The notes under the pieces were generated by a model. That model was not told the DNA's origin. It worked only from the letters and a program-made list of their open reading frames with translations, and did no database searches. The position numbers were made by a program, and so were the translations under genes. From positions 4,402,001 through 4,466,000 of the forward strand of contig JAVHJL010000004.1 in assembly GCA_036971715.1 (NCBI GenBank): a DNA stretch of 64,000 nt, written 5' to 3'. The stretch's first letter is position 1. Every line of letters begins with the position of its first letter. The DNA is from Arthrobotrys musiformis. Its lineage: Eukaryota; Ascomycota; Orbiliomycetes; Orbiliales; Orbiliaceae. Below, piece by piece: positions 25,088 to 36,903 of the stretch.

Positions 25088-25650
25088 CTTGCGATACCGA
25101 TACCCTATTTTTTCTTTAACGCTTTGCTGCAAGTTCCCGGAAAACCGGCTTCAATAGTGCTGGATGTAATATTCTTGCCAAGAGCAGCGCAGGTTAGCCT
25201 GCCATTTTATATAGACGGTTCGAGACTGCCACAACTGCAACACAGAGCAAGATTCATCGGCTCCGACGGCGTTTATTTGAGTGGGCGAATTTCAATCACA
25301 TCGAGTCTGAGTTTCACCGGATGTCTTAGGTTCCGTAGCCAAACTCCGATCATCCCGCGTGCCTGCCGCGTATACCTATTGATTGCTATGACGGAAAATC
25401 GGCACGTCGCGGGGAAGCACGGCAGCGGTTTTAGCTCTGTCACAGTATCTACGTTTGGTACTTTCACAGCGATCAAAACTGTCTTCTAAAGAGGCTCTCT
25501 TGTTTCCTTGTTTTATTTCTGTTCAATTTCTTATCTGAGAAGGGCCAGGAGCCGAGGGTTATAGTTTTACAGCACGGTCTCTATTTGGACTGCCCCTCTC
25601 GTCAGTCAACCGTGTTGGTTGCAAGCTAATTCCTTGGAAAAGAGATAAAT
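25088..25650. other. Intergenic region
   Basis: Promoter side of the methyltransferase gene and 3' flank of the GST gene. The ORF at 25076-25489 overlaps the methyltransferase start and has no family signal. Confidence 0.4.
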
Positions 25651-26602
25651 CTACCTCTTGTCCCCAACGTAGAGCTCTGGCCTTTTTGCAGCATTGTAAT
25701 CATCGCCGACTCCACGTTTAACGGCAGGCCTCTCAGCGATACGGTCGATCCATTTCAATAGATGTGGGAATGCTTCCATATCTTCGTCCGTAAGGGCACC
25801 GCTGAAACCCCAGCCTTTGATCCAAGGCCAAGTACCAATGTCAGCGATTGAGTATTTCCCAGCACCATTGCCTGCTAAGTATTCGCGGGGTTGACTGGTG
25901 TATTTTCCGGAAAGGTGGATCTCGATGACGCCGAAGACGCGGAGAGTTTCGTTTTTGAAACGGGTTTGGGCATCTGTTCACCTGTCAGATGGTGTATGAA
26001 AAGATTCGAGTAGCGGGGAAACTTACATTGGAGTTGGTCTGGCGGTGCGGGGGCGTATTTGAAAAAATGGTTTACTACCAAGGTCCGTTAGAATTTGTCT
26101 AGTTTTGAGCCGAGCTAAATCTTAGTAGGGGGGTACCTTGTCCTTGGTATGGAGCACCACTCCCATGCCAGAAGTAAAGCCATTGTAACAACTGACTCTT
26201 CTCCAATGGGTCGGTAAAGTCGAAATGGTGATCTTTATCTTCGCGATCAACCAGGTAAAGTAGTTCGGCTGAGGTTTCCATAACGGAGAACGATTTATCA
26301 TTGTCGATGACGACTGGGATTCTGCCGTTCGGGTTTAACCGGAGGAACCAATCCTTCTTTTGTTCGTTGGTGCCGATATTTATGATTGAGGTCCCCCACT
26401 CTGTACCATATATCGCCTTGAGCTCCTCTAAAAGGATCTGGACTTTTTGGCCATTGGGCGTACTTTGTGTGATCAGGTGGAGGCCCTGTTTGTTGCTCCA
26501 TTAGCGGGAGGTAATATGGCGACTGATACTATGCCGGGGTATACATACTTTGGAGTTCCTGATGGGCTCCGGGGTTTCGTTGGTGTAGAGGTTCGACGTC
26601 AT
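25651..26602 (-). CDS. Glutathione S-transferase, Ure2-like
   Basis: Cytosolic GST joining glutathione to electrophiles or reducing peroxides. Exons 26602-26549, 26485-26137, 26074-26027 and 25973-25651 join in frame to 257 residues. The N-terminal thioredoxin-fold domain has KGLHLITQSTPNGQKVQ at the exon 1/2 join, then LNPNGRIPVVID and the MET-SAEL glutathione contact. The C-terminal helical domain has LQWLYFWHGSGAPYQGQ, NHFFKYAP, and IADIGTWPW (N-capping box region). The model starts with a short 18-codon exon. Ure2-like GSTs are common in fungal detoxification and secondary-metabolite loci. The minus-strand ORFs at 26099-26281 and 25875-26081 are fragments or shadows of this gene. Confidence 0.92.
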
Positions 26603-28714
26603 TTTCGGTATGAGAATGAGGTTTCGGGATTGGATCAATGTATGACGTAGACGGTTTACGTTTGAGGAGAGGAGGGTTGGGATTTCTGTGTTGCGAGTGT
26701 TGGAAACGCGCCCTGTTCCCGAAAACGGAACAAACCGTGCAGGCTGACTAATACTTCGGCACTGCCGGGGAAGTCTGAAGCTCGGATTCGAAGGACGGTA
26801 GGTCGATTGCAAAGGCAATTGGCGGGGTGGAAGCCTCATGCAGATGGAGTGGTGGTACAGGTATGTTTGGGATTGGAGATGGCTCCTTCCTGAATGCCGG
26901 GCGAGGTGAGGGGTTTTATACCACATTCCCAATGTCTTCGGTTTCGTTCAATTGACCGAGTTCTAGTATCGTTGATGATGCAATGCGGTGGCAGGTAAGC
27001 TGGGCACGCTAAATTTATCGTTCGGAGCAAAGAAAGCTTTGTAATCCGAAGTGCTGCACAGAAGCTTCCCTGTGATGCTGCGGGCTTACGAGAAGCTGTT
27101 GGATCCTAATTCTTTTTGGCAACTGGCAACCGATCGAACCGTTAACTAATCACCTCTTCGGACCTCGTGAACCTTTGGCTGCAGGCGCTATAGCCCATAG
27201 AATAGGCACTCGGCCGAGGCTCTAGCTCCGCGGGCCCGCTTCAATTGATATGATAGGGCTTTCTTTGGACCTTGCTTCTAGCGCTAGCGGGTTTGAATTA
27301 ATTCGCGTTATACAGTATGCTATCTATATCGGTATTGTTTCGAAATTTCCCAAAAACGCTTACTATTATGCTAGATTGTATAATCCTAACTATAGAGGCC
27401 TAGCGGAAATCTGATGTAATCAGACCGTTTTCGACCCATTGCTATTTTGCGTTAGTCCTTATGGACGGTACGTTGTCAACGTTCTACATGATCGAGAGAG
27501 AGCCTGGAGCTATCTGGTCTCGTGTAACCAGCTAAACTTTGTCGGACTACATGTGGCCTCTTTGTGGGACTGATCCAACTGGCTGATGGCGAGGTACTAC
27601 AGATGGGCCGACATATATTTCCAATATTCCAGACCCATAGACCATGCATGGGGAGATTGTGGGTGACGAAGTTTTGCAGTTTTTACGTATGCAGCACTGG
27701 TGCATAGTATTCTAAAACTTCAAATGTGGGTCTTAGTCTTGCTGCATATGCGCATGCTTCTGTGTCACGGGAACCTGAGCATTCGAATATTGATGTCTAG
27801 CCTCGAACAGGTACAGACACAGTAGCACCTGGTTTACGAGATAAAAGCGGGACCTAATCGATGCCGATATCTACTCTCATTTGATATTCTCACAACGCTT
27901 GTCTCGAACCAGACTCTGGGCGCGCCGGTACCTCACAACGCCAATATTAAGGCAAATATAATTGCAGATTATAATATTAGCCAGGGAAGTGTGTGGGAAG
28001 AAGCCCATGATTAGATAACATAGACAACATCCAACAAAAATAATTATTAATATTGAGGGCAATAGAGTTCGTAAAAGTTTAAAAGCTAGACGATTCGCCG
28101 AATCCTAATCTTGGAGCTCAAAAATGTTTCACGGCATTGGGAGGTGCGGAATAAGAGGCCTTGGCAGTTGGGGATGGATTGCCTGGATCGGTCTGGACAC
28201 TGATGGACCCGGATTTTAATATATTAATATTTTGACGTTATGCGTGTGTCGATAAGGTTTTTAAGTATTGACCTGGGTAGTGTACATGTGTAGACTATTA
28301 ATTTCGGGCACAGCGCCTCTGAAGGTAATCGGTATTAACTTTAAGGTGTGTTCCTAATCCGGACCAGAAGCTTCTGTCGCTGCCAAATCCGTGGTAAAAT
28401 TCCCGCGATCTGATCGTGTAGGTACTAAAATCGCAGATTATTTCGCAATGAAGTTATCTCAATATTGGTCCTGATCGGTGTCTACTTTGCCAATGTCGGT
28501 ATACACGATTCCGGCGGAGTAGCAACTCGTATAAAATCTTAAATTTATTTCAACATAAACAGTGACAGAAAGGCTTTTAATATAAGGCTTAGGGGTGCCT
28601 GTAAGTAATAACATCTTCTCAGCATCGATACATACCGAAATAGAGATATCGACACCAGCCCCTTTACCTACTAGCTACATACACACCGCTGTTCCGCGGT
28701 CGCCCCGAGCTGCA
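26603..28714. other. Gene-poor stretch
   Basis: About 2.1 kb without a recognisable gene; composition turns more AT-rich after 27240. I tested both strands by eye for split exons and found no chain of frames with family motifs. A decayed transposon is possible but nothing diagnostic (target site duplication, terminal repeats) is visible. Confidence 0.4.
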
Positions 28715-30956
28715 ATGTCGTCGACTACGGTTACACACGTTGTTACTGGCGCGGCATATCCTCCAGCCGGAAGGCCTGTTACCTCCGTGCTCATAATGAC
28801 CACGATATCTGTTCTGACATTCTGTCTCAGTAAGTCCACCTAGCTTGGTGACAATTGAAGATAATTTGCATAGCTGTCGAACGAATGACACACTGATACA
28901 ATTGTGCTGAAATTAAAGCTCAGCGGGTGATGATAATTACTTCTTGGAGAAAGTTAACACCAGTGCGATGGTGTAAGTATGAATTTTGTCTATATTATAA
29001 AAATGCTAAGTTGCTCCTCATAGCCCTATATATCTCTAGTTGCTAATTCTGCCTATCATGTAGATATATTGTTTGTCTACGTAGATTCTTTTTTATTTAT
29101 ATTTTCGGTCGGAGTTATCAGCCTTGGATTCGGCGTTAATAAGAGCCTCGCCCATTGCTCGGCCGCTATAATCATGTGCATTGTCTTCTACGAAACCACG
29201 AAAGTAGGTATACCGGCACACGCCTCGAATAGAGGTCCAGCCCCGACGAGCAAATTCGCAGAGAAGACTAACGATATCACCTTTGGCAGGTTGTACGTAA
29301 ACCCACATTCAGGGATAGTAGAAATTCTTGAAGGCTGATGACGGCTGCGGCGGCCAATTAATTATGGATACATATAGTTGATTTATCTTCTGTTGGTCGA
29401 GAAAGTTAGGCTCGTCAAAAACGCTTGGCTCCCTCGGCGGAAAGACAAGCTATATTTATTTAATAGCTTCGGAATGCTGGGTGGGTACTTAACCTATTAA
29501 GGGGGGTGGTAACGTTTATTATATAGACTGCAAGCTAACTAATAGAAAAATTTGAAATAGTACCTTACGTTGCGATCTGTTTCCTAACATTGGCATTGTA
29601 AGCGCGATATAAACTACCCATAGTTTAATTTGGAGAAGCGATTTACGGGGATTCTTACTAATAGAGATATAATTCTGAATATTTAGCCGTTTCTCATATT
29701 TCGACAACGGTGTCTGCCGTATTGGTATGAAGAAGGTCGCTCTGCTACCTCTCATAACGTTCGATGTTGTCGTCAATGTGAGTCAGCTTCGACGCTCTAA
29801 TCGTTATAATCTTAGATAGCCAAAGCCGCTCCTAGCATTGACATGCATAACTGGGTGAGTAGGTATACTTGACGGCACTATTCTTGATTCCAGTTATTAG
29901 TAAGTACTTAAGTGCAGCTGCGCTTCAACTCTTCACGGTATTCGAGCCCCTTAGCTAATTTCGAGATAGAAATTGCGCGAGGGAAAGCTCAACAATCCCA
30001 CCAAGCTTTACGGAGTATGGCCATCAAAACTTTCTTTGGGTCGTGTGCGACCTTGATATCCAGTGTTGCGTATGTAGCCTATGACCTATACGGTCGATAC
30101 TTTGGATTAATCCTACCATTCTTGATTTACATGGCGCGCCTGCACTAAAGCTGATGGATAGACCCTCGGGCTGGCATCGATTCAAGGAATTTAACAACGC
30201 TCATGTTACTAAAGGGAGAACCGGGATGGATTTGCTTGTTGCTCTGCAATGCTGATAGTAAGTTTAACTTCCAGATATATATATATACCTGGTGAACTAT
30301 ATAGGTGCTAAACTCGGCGTATATATACAGTTTTGTTCAGCGCTGTTGTTCTCCATACAATTACGAATAAGGATCATCAAGGTAGTTCGGAAACCACCCG
30401 TGCTACAAACGACCACGGCTCCCAGAACGATACAACAATCTTAGGAAATGCTACAGAGCCGGGAACCCGGAGGTCATCGGCCGTAAAAGGCCGTAGACCT
30501 TCCGTGGCTACGAATACTGGGTTCATCGGCCCCCGACTAGCCCCTACCTATGAGAACGATGCGCCAGATCTTTCTTCGGAGAAGCCCGCAAGCACAAGTA
30601 TGGAGGCCGGAAGAAAAGGTAGCAAGGCTTGGTTGTTTGGTAGAAGCAGTAGGAATAACTCGACTGTAACAGGGCTACAGTTTGATGTCCAACCGACATC
30701 GACAGCCGAGGAGCAAATGCAAATGTCACAACGCGCAAGGCCTGAAGCTCCAAGAAGAACATCAATGGCGGTAAATGTAGGGCCCATCGCGGATTATGCG
30801 GAATATGACTCAGACGGTCTTGAATTTATGACATCCGCACATATAGCGGAGGACTTGTCGTCTAATGGGGAGGGTGAAAAACAGAACCTGTCGGACGAAG
30901 AGGTAGGAGGGCGTCGCGGGGAATATGAGGAACGGGTCCCCCACAAACTTGTATAG
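28715..30956 (+). CDS. Seven-TM-like fungal integral membrane protein, ten exons
   Basis: Integral membrane protein of an uncharacterised fungal family whose hydrophobic layout resembles a seven-helix receptor. Exons 28715-28829, 28919-28972, 29064-29203, 29378-29480, 29561-29597, 29687-29777, 29863-29899, 29955-30069, 30187-30257 and 30331-30956 join in frame to 462 residues. Hydrophobic segments are ILFVYVDSFLFIFSVGVISL, AAIIMCIVFYETTKLIYLLLV, PYVAICFLTLAF, LLPLITFDVVVNVYLTALFLI, TFFGSCATLISSVANLTTLML and EPGWICLLLCNADILFSAVVL. Between them are a basic loop (KNAWLPRRKDK) and a conserved-looking NGVCRIG turn. The C-terminal 190 residues are polar and Ser-rich, probably cytosolic. Two exons are only 37 nt. 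G-protein coupling is speculation; membrane location is well supported. Confidence 0.8.
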
Positions 30957-31252
30957 ATATATTACATATATACGTTTATATCAAACGCACACAAATATAT
31001 TAGATATAGATATGATTTGGACGCCTAGCGCGCTTTTCTACACGTAAAGTAAGTTTAGGGCTAGCACCTTAACTCGGCAGGTAATGCTGGTACAAGATTT
31101 GTTTTTGTTATTTCCGGCGTGAGATGTTGTATTTTTTGTACTATGGCCAGTTTCACTGAGTAATATTATCTATCATTTTGAGTAGTAATTATCCTTCGTC
31201 AATCCAACTCATGTCTTTGATTGACGAAAACTCAAGGGATCGCCACAGATTT
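30957..31252. other. Short convergent intergenic region
   Basis: AT-rich (TATA-type strings at 30959-31010). It lies between the 3' ends of the membrane-protein gene and the Cys-rich ORF; nothing else seen. Confidence 0.4.
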
Positions 31253-31918
31253 CTAATGGTGTGGTGTAGGAGATGCGCACTCCTCGGTGCTGGTGATCGT
31301 TGGGATAACGCAGCTGCAACCATTGGGTGGGCATTGAGCTTTGACGGTGGTATATGTTGGCGGTAAGGTCTGGCAGCAGCATGGAATACTGACAAGCCGG
31401 ATTATTTGCGGACATGCGACCGGCGGCGAGGCGCACCGAAGGTCGTTGCAGACGGGAAACCCAGTAGATATGGTCCTAGAAAACGGACAAGCGGCGCATG
31501 GAGTGGGAGTTACAGTTGGTTGCGGGGTAACAGGGCAATAGTGAGCAGACTTGGTTACCGTAGCCGTAGAGCAAGCGCAACCATTGCTGGGGCAAGAAGG
31601 CTTGAGAGAGGTGGTCGTTGGCGGTTTCGTTTGGCAAGCGCACGGGACACTGACCGTGGACGTGGTTGGCGTACATGGGGTAATAGGGGTTTCGCAACGG
31701 ATCAAAGGACAGAAGAGTCTCTGCGTTGCTGTGAGAGTAACGGAAGGCGGGCACAAAATAGTCGCTACCACCAGTGTTCCATAACTATCAGTATCGTCAG
31801 CATGATTAGCTTCAGTTTCATGAATATATGACAGATTGGGCAAGTTATAAATGCAGGGGATTGTGAAGCTTTGATTGGGTAACCTCGAACCTCCACACCA
31901 TGAAAGAAGATATAACAA
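31253..31918 (-). pseudogene. Cys/Thr/Pro-rich repeat ORF, start missing or frame-shifted
   Basis: An open frame of about 220 codons with no ATG in frame near its 5' end. It encodes two matching modules: a V-S-x-P-C-x-C-Q-T stem, a PP-T-rich stretch, then C-P-x-N-G-C-x-C and a final C. The first lies at about 31550-31700 and the second at about 31270-31400. Thr/Pro-rich linkers with CPP and TVT strings suggest a secreted or wall protein. A good signal-peptide-like start (MKLKLIMLTILIVM) sits in a different frame at the same place, near 31785-31830. So either one base has been lost, or a short intron joins the two. I favour a damaged or mis-spliced gene. The function is unknown. Confidence 0.5.
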
Positions 31919-33844
31919 TATAAGGCTTCATTCTCTATAAAATATGGCGAAGGACGTTCTATATCGAAGTGGATTTATAGGACCGGTTCTGCTGGTATAT
32001 AATTTGGGGTTTCGTGTTCTTCCCAGAGATTTCGAGCTTCGACGGTTGGATGAAGCTCCAGTATCGTGTATTGAAAGCCATTTCGACAAGCATCGGCCAT
32101 CTTTTATAGACTTCTTTGATGGAGGGCTCTAGATTCTAGAGTGTATTACTGCATGCATGTCGGCTGACGGTAGCCAAATTTCGGAGAGATGTAAGAAGGA
32201 GGATATTGGCCGCGACTCCATAGCATCTACCAGTGCCCCCGACAGTAGATATGGATTACATCCTGACCAATGGTGTCGCAGAAGACCAGCATTCGTTACT
32301 AGTTCACAAATGCGTCCATTAGTGCATAGACCAGGATTCTGAGAATCGAGAAAGCCGTTTACCCGCATAACGACATTTTAACCCCGATCGGCTGCAACTA
32401 ATTTACCCCGGATTCCATAGCGGGATTTCCAGGGACAGCACTCTAGGAACTTCGCAAAATGCCGGCTGCTTATTTCAACCGCTAATGTTACCCCCTTGAT
32501 GTTGATTTGCAAAAAGCTTGTTTTTTAAACGATGTCTTAGCTTCGTCATACCAGCCTCGAGCCTGAGTTGATACCTAGGATAATGATGATGATACGGTTC
32601 CATTGCTTGCTTGCGCTTCCTGCCTTTAATTGATCAGCAGTTGGCTGACATGGCCCTTGCTAAAAGATAGTAACCCAACCGATGCTATTTTGGTGGCCGG
32701 GTTTGTTTCCCAACAAGAAAATTAAATGTTGCCATGTATGGCATACGTGTTTGCTATACAGCAGGGAGAGACTATACGACGTTGTGGGCGTGTATGCAAT
32801 ATTCTGGGTATAGGGAACTTAACTAGGGCTTAATATGCATTGTAGTTAGGTTGGCCGTTGCATGCAGCCAAGTGACTCCCAGATCTAGGCTATAGGTTGG
32901 CCGGGCTCGCGGTGTTCAAATCCGGATAGTATAAATTGTTGATGTTATGCGGATTACGTGTGTTACATTTCCAATGAGACGGTTGCGTGGCCGCATCCCC
33001 AAATCACAAAATTACCATTTTGTTGATAGTTTCGTCTAACGAAATTGGAGGGCTCTCACCTCGGGAACCTGCGGGTTGACATGGCATATGCATCATCATT
33101 ATATTGATACTGCTGACCGAGCGACACTGAACAAACCTGTTGCATTTTGGCAGTCAACGCGTTGTGTACGTGTAACGGTGAGCCCGCCCGGCCGACATCT
33201 GATATTAGCACCAGCTATATAATGCGACCTGGCGAGTTAGCTTGGGCTATGACTGCAAGTCGAGTTGTTGGGTAAATAACGTTATAAGTTGAATTTGCGT
33301 TATAACTTCAGTACGCGGGAAATTTGGAAAGGCCGGGTAGTATACACTTCAAATTTAAGTAGCCCACAATTAGTCTCGTTCGGGCTCTGCCAATAATCGT
33401 GATCTAGTTATCTAAAGTCAATGATAGCTGGTATTTTATATTGTAAGATCTCGATGTTGATCCGTATGTGGATATTTAGACACTTCGTTATGATGCCTTT
33501 CCAAGGCAAAGCTGCCCGGCCCAGTGCAAGCACAATTTGATCTTGTGGCGATGATAGCTTATATCATGGTCAGGCTTCAACACGGCTAGTTGATCAGCCG
33601 TATACCCAGCTGCCAGTTTGAGCTTCTCAATGCAGGGAAAACACGCTTAAATTTCGTGTCTCATATATATGTATATCTCATACTTGTTAACCATTGGAAG
33701 CGAACCACTGCAGTGGGGACTAGTTGTGACCCGAACTCATCATATAAATAGACAAAAAGGCCGACTTCATATCCGTCGAAATACTGCAATAAGTCAACCA
33801 TTATGGATATATAGTGAAACGTAATTAGCTAAAGTATGGGCCGA
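31919..33844. other. Gene-free accessory stretch
   Basis: About 1.9 kb with only short ORFs. A small inverted repeat with arms near GTTATAA and TTATAAC lies at about 33280-33307. No gene, RNA or transposon hallmark recognised. Confidence 0.4.
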
Positions 33845-35145
33845 CTAATACATGGGCGGAGAATAATACCCAGTCTCGCTAGCGAAGAATATTGGAGGCG
33901 AGATCACGCCGGTATCCTCCGTTTGACGGCTTGGCATTATTCCTCTATATTTCTCCTTAAATCTCGCATCTTCATGCCAGCAGTGGTACATAAGGGTAAG
34001 AGTAACAATTATTGCCTCAGTGTAAGGAAATAGGCGATTGTTTGAGCACGCACAACGCTGCAGCACGAAGGCTAAGGAATAAAGAAAGCTCCCGGTCCAA
34101 CGTACCTCGCGTAGCGCACGACCACCAATCTTTAGTCCGAAGAGAATATCATCCGCTCCAAAGGTACTCGGATAAACTGAGGGTTTTAACGCCATACCTG
34201 AGCAAAGCGATAGCGTTCGATATGTCCCCCAAGCGGCCGTCTCATACGTCGTTTCTATATAATCCGCTTTCTTGCCCCAAATTCCGCAGTCGCTGCCAGT
34301 ATTCCGAGGTATACTTCCCTGATAATTTGCAACATGGTTCAACTCCCAACCCCAAACAAACATAGCAGTTATGTGGAGTCGAGATAAGTCTATTGGGTAT
34401 ATATTTAGATATTGCATTTGGAGGGTCCAAATCTGCACCATCATAGCAGCGAATCCGTATATACTATACTGTAGAAGCAGATTCTTTCATAGGCTTCATC
34501 TAAAGTTCCAAAGAACTTACCAAGTATTTTCTAACAGGAAAGGTGTCGACTCCTTTCCCAAAATTAATACTTGGAGCTTTAGCAATTCTAACTGTAGAAG
34601 AACTGTAGAATATTAATCGTTCGGAAAGCGACTGCTAACATCATAGGGTTTATGGTGACTCCGTGATTGTAATACTGCGGTGTGGCGAAAGATAGGTCGC
34701 TTTCAGTGTGTCCGGGGATAATCAGTATTCGATCCAGTTTCCACGATATCGCGATGCAACGGTGGCTCGATCGACGTGCATCAATGTCCAAATTAGAAGG
34801 CCTCCCGTTCTGCTCGCGTTGAGATGTTCCCAGGCAAATAGCTCGCCACTTCGGGGGCGAATTTCACTTCCATTAAAAAATTTGTACCAAGGTCGGCCTA
34901 TAATCAACGTCTCGCGATCGAGACCCGGGTATACGCGCGCTTCCAGATGAAAGATGAAAGTTAAAGCCACACAATACAGCTAGATTGGCGGCTGCCCGGA
35001 TCCGCGGAGCCCCCCCTAGTACTATAGTGATAAGCAATAAAATTTGGACTTGTTCATTCGAAGTAAAACAAAATAACCGCCGCTTTAGTAGTAATGGATC
35101 TAGTGAAAGGTCCGTTAAGCTTATACAGTAACTGTCTACCGCCAT
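33845..35145 (-). pseudogene. Decayed ERG4/ERG24-type sterol reductase
   Basis: Remnant of an ER membrane sterol C-14/C-24 reductase. Reading the minus strand, successive pieces match the family layout in order. First is EARVYPGLDRET then GRPWYKFFNGSEIRPRSG (about 34940-34840), then RTGGLLIWTLM, then HGVTINPMMLAVAF after a likely intron. Next come YGFAAMMVQIWTLQMQYLNI then YPIDLSRLHIT (about 34460-34360), KDWWSCATRG for the family WW-G-x-x-R-H block (about 34125), and a C-terminal YHCWHEDARFKEKY. The WW block and the following WTGSFLYSLAF are in adjacent frames, so a single-base shift separates them. The family RH-x-N-Y is already changed to TRGT. Exon edges are approximate and the N-terminus is not resolved. 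Ordinary introns cannot explain the frame break. Confidence 0.62.
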
Positions 35146-36903
35146 TGGTGCGTGGGGCCTTGCAAAGCGGGCCAGGTACCCCGATATAAGAGACGCCTAG
35201 CTAGCAACCCAGATAAGATAAATAAGAGTTGAAGTTCGCGTGAGCATTGGGAGGTGTGATGTAAAGAAAGGAGGCTCCTCCGATATTGAGGTTGCTGAAC
35301 TTTGGAATAAGGACGCTATGAAGTCCTGATACGTAATTCAGTCAAACAAGATAGTTAGGCGGCATGTAGATAGAGATGGGAATAAAACTCGAGGCTTCAA
35401 TAAAATATTTCTTCGGGCCACGACCTTTGGCTTGTACATCGTATACTGCAGCGGCACATCTATAGCAAGAATGACCAGAAGATGGAAGCTTAGATTTCAT
35501 GAACTTAGAGGCTTAAACAACTTTGAAGGTTGAGAGGTGTTGTTGTTGAGTAGGATTGTAACGAGGCAGTAACAGTTCACCCCAACTCAGTTTGGTTACC
35601 AGTCTGGCAGTAACGCTCTCATCCCATCCTTCGATGCTACTTTTGACGGTCTGCGAGACATGATTCAAACAATTATACCTGAACCCTAGCCGGCAGTGCC
35701 TTTTTTTTTCCTGGTGCAGTTTAGAGGCAATGCACTGGTACTAGGGTGCACGGCAGGTCGCACCTGAACACTATTGTTTGCGTCCTGCAAGCTGTGCAAT
35801 TGTTATCGTCGGATACAGGGACTAAATCACACCAGAAGCAAAGAGTGTCGTCAGCGTTCTATTTGAGTCTGGATTCAAGAGTTTGTGCTTGTTAGCTCAT
35901 ATCCACCGAAAGATTTTCTCCAATGTCCCTAGAAGTACCTAAACTACACAGCTTACGGCTCCTGTCTTTGGAAACCCACTAATTTGATTGCCGCTATCTA
36001 CTGGCCATTAGCTAGTCTCGAGGCCACGCCATTAGCTATATTAAACCAAGATGACAACATCACCCCTTATCGATTATCCCACATGAATAGGTTGCTATCG
36101 CTCGCCCTGCGGCATCCCATAAGACTGAAAATAAACCTAAGAAAACAAGAACGAGATTTTTTTTTCTTTCTTTGGAATTGAAAAGTTAGCGCAGTTCGCC
36201 GTAAATAGAGGGAGAAATACAGAAATGGGCTGATCGTCGATTTAGACGTCGACCGATCGCTTTAGCTTAGACGACGTTGGAATGCTGAGGTCGGCGTCCG
36301 TGGCATAGATATAATTTGGAAGTTGGTCCATCGTGAGCAACTGGGTGCGATGGATGCAATCTGAGAAACAATTTAAAAGCTCTTATATCGAAAACTACCC
36401 TGGACTAAGAAACTACGCACATAGCTACCGTGAGTGATTTGTGGTCTCCTGGTTGGTGACTGAGCAAATCTTGGTACCGAGCCCCCTGCATTTGGCTGTT
36501 GGCGAAGCTAACTGTATATAGGTTAACCCGAGCTTCTCGCAGCTAACCACCAGACAAACGAGCACAAACCGTGCCATGCTCGTAGATCCCTTCCTTTAAT
36601 GTTATTTCAAGATCGTTCGGCCTGTAGCCTTTGGAGGTCCTGAAAGGCTCCATTTCTTTGTGGCCGACATCAATCGGAGGATCATGCATGGACTGTAGAA
36701 ACTCTAAAAAATTTATCCCCTAGAGCTGTGTAAATGTTGAGCTATAAATACGAGGAGTGAACGCCTCCCGCTCAAGTAGGGCATATCACACGTTGATGTT
36801 CCAAAGCCTCTTTGGTTTTTCTATTCCTTGGGCACAAGCGGAAGCCAGTACGCTAGATAGATCAAAACCTCATTTTCTAATTGCCAATAATTCATAAGGA
36901 ACA
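35146..36903. other. Gene-poor stretch between sterol reductase relic and desaturase gene
   Basis: The left part may still hold the unrecognised 5' end of the reductase relic. The rest shows no gene. AT-rich strings and a T run at 35701-35710 are present. The last 130 bp before the desaturase form its promoter region. Confidence 0.4.

Noticed and set aside
28595..28714. Upstream extension of the seven-TM-like gene
   Set aside because: The in-frame extension starts with GTG and there is no ATG before 28715.
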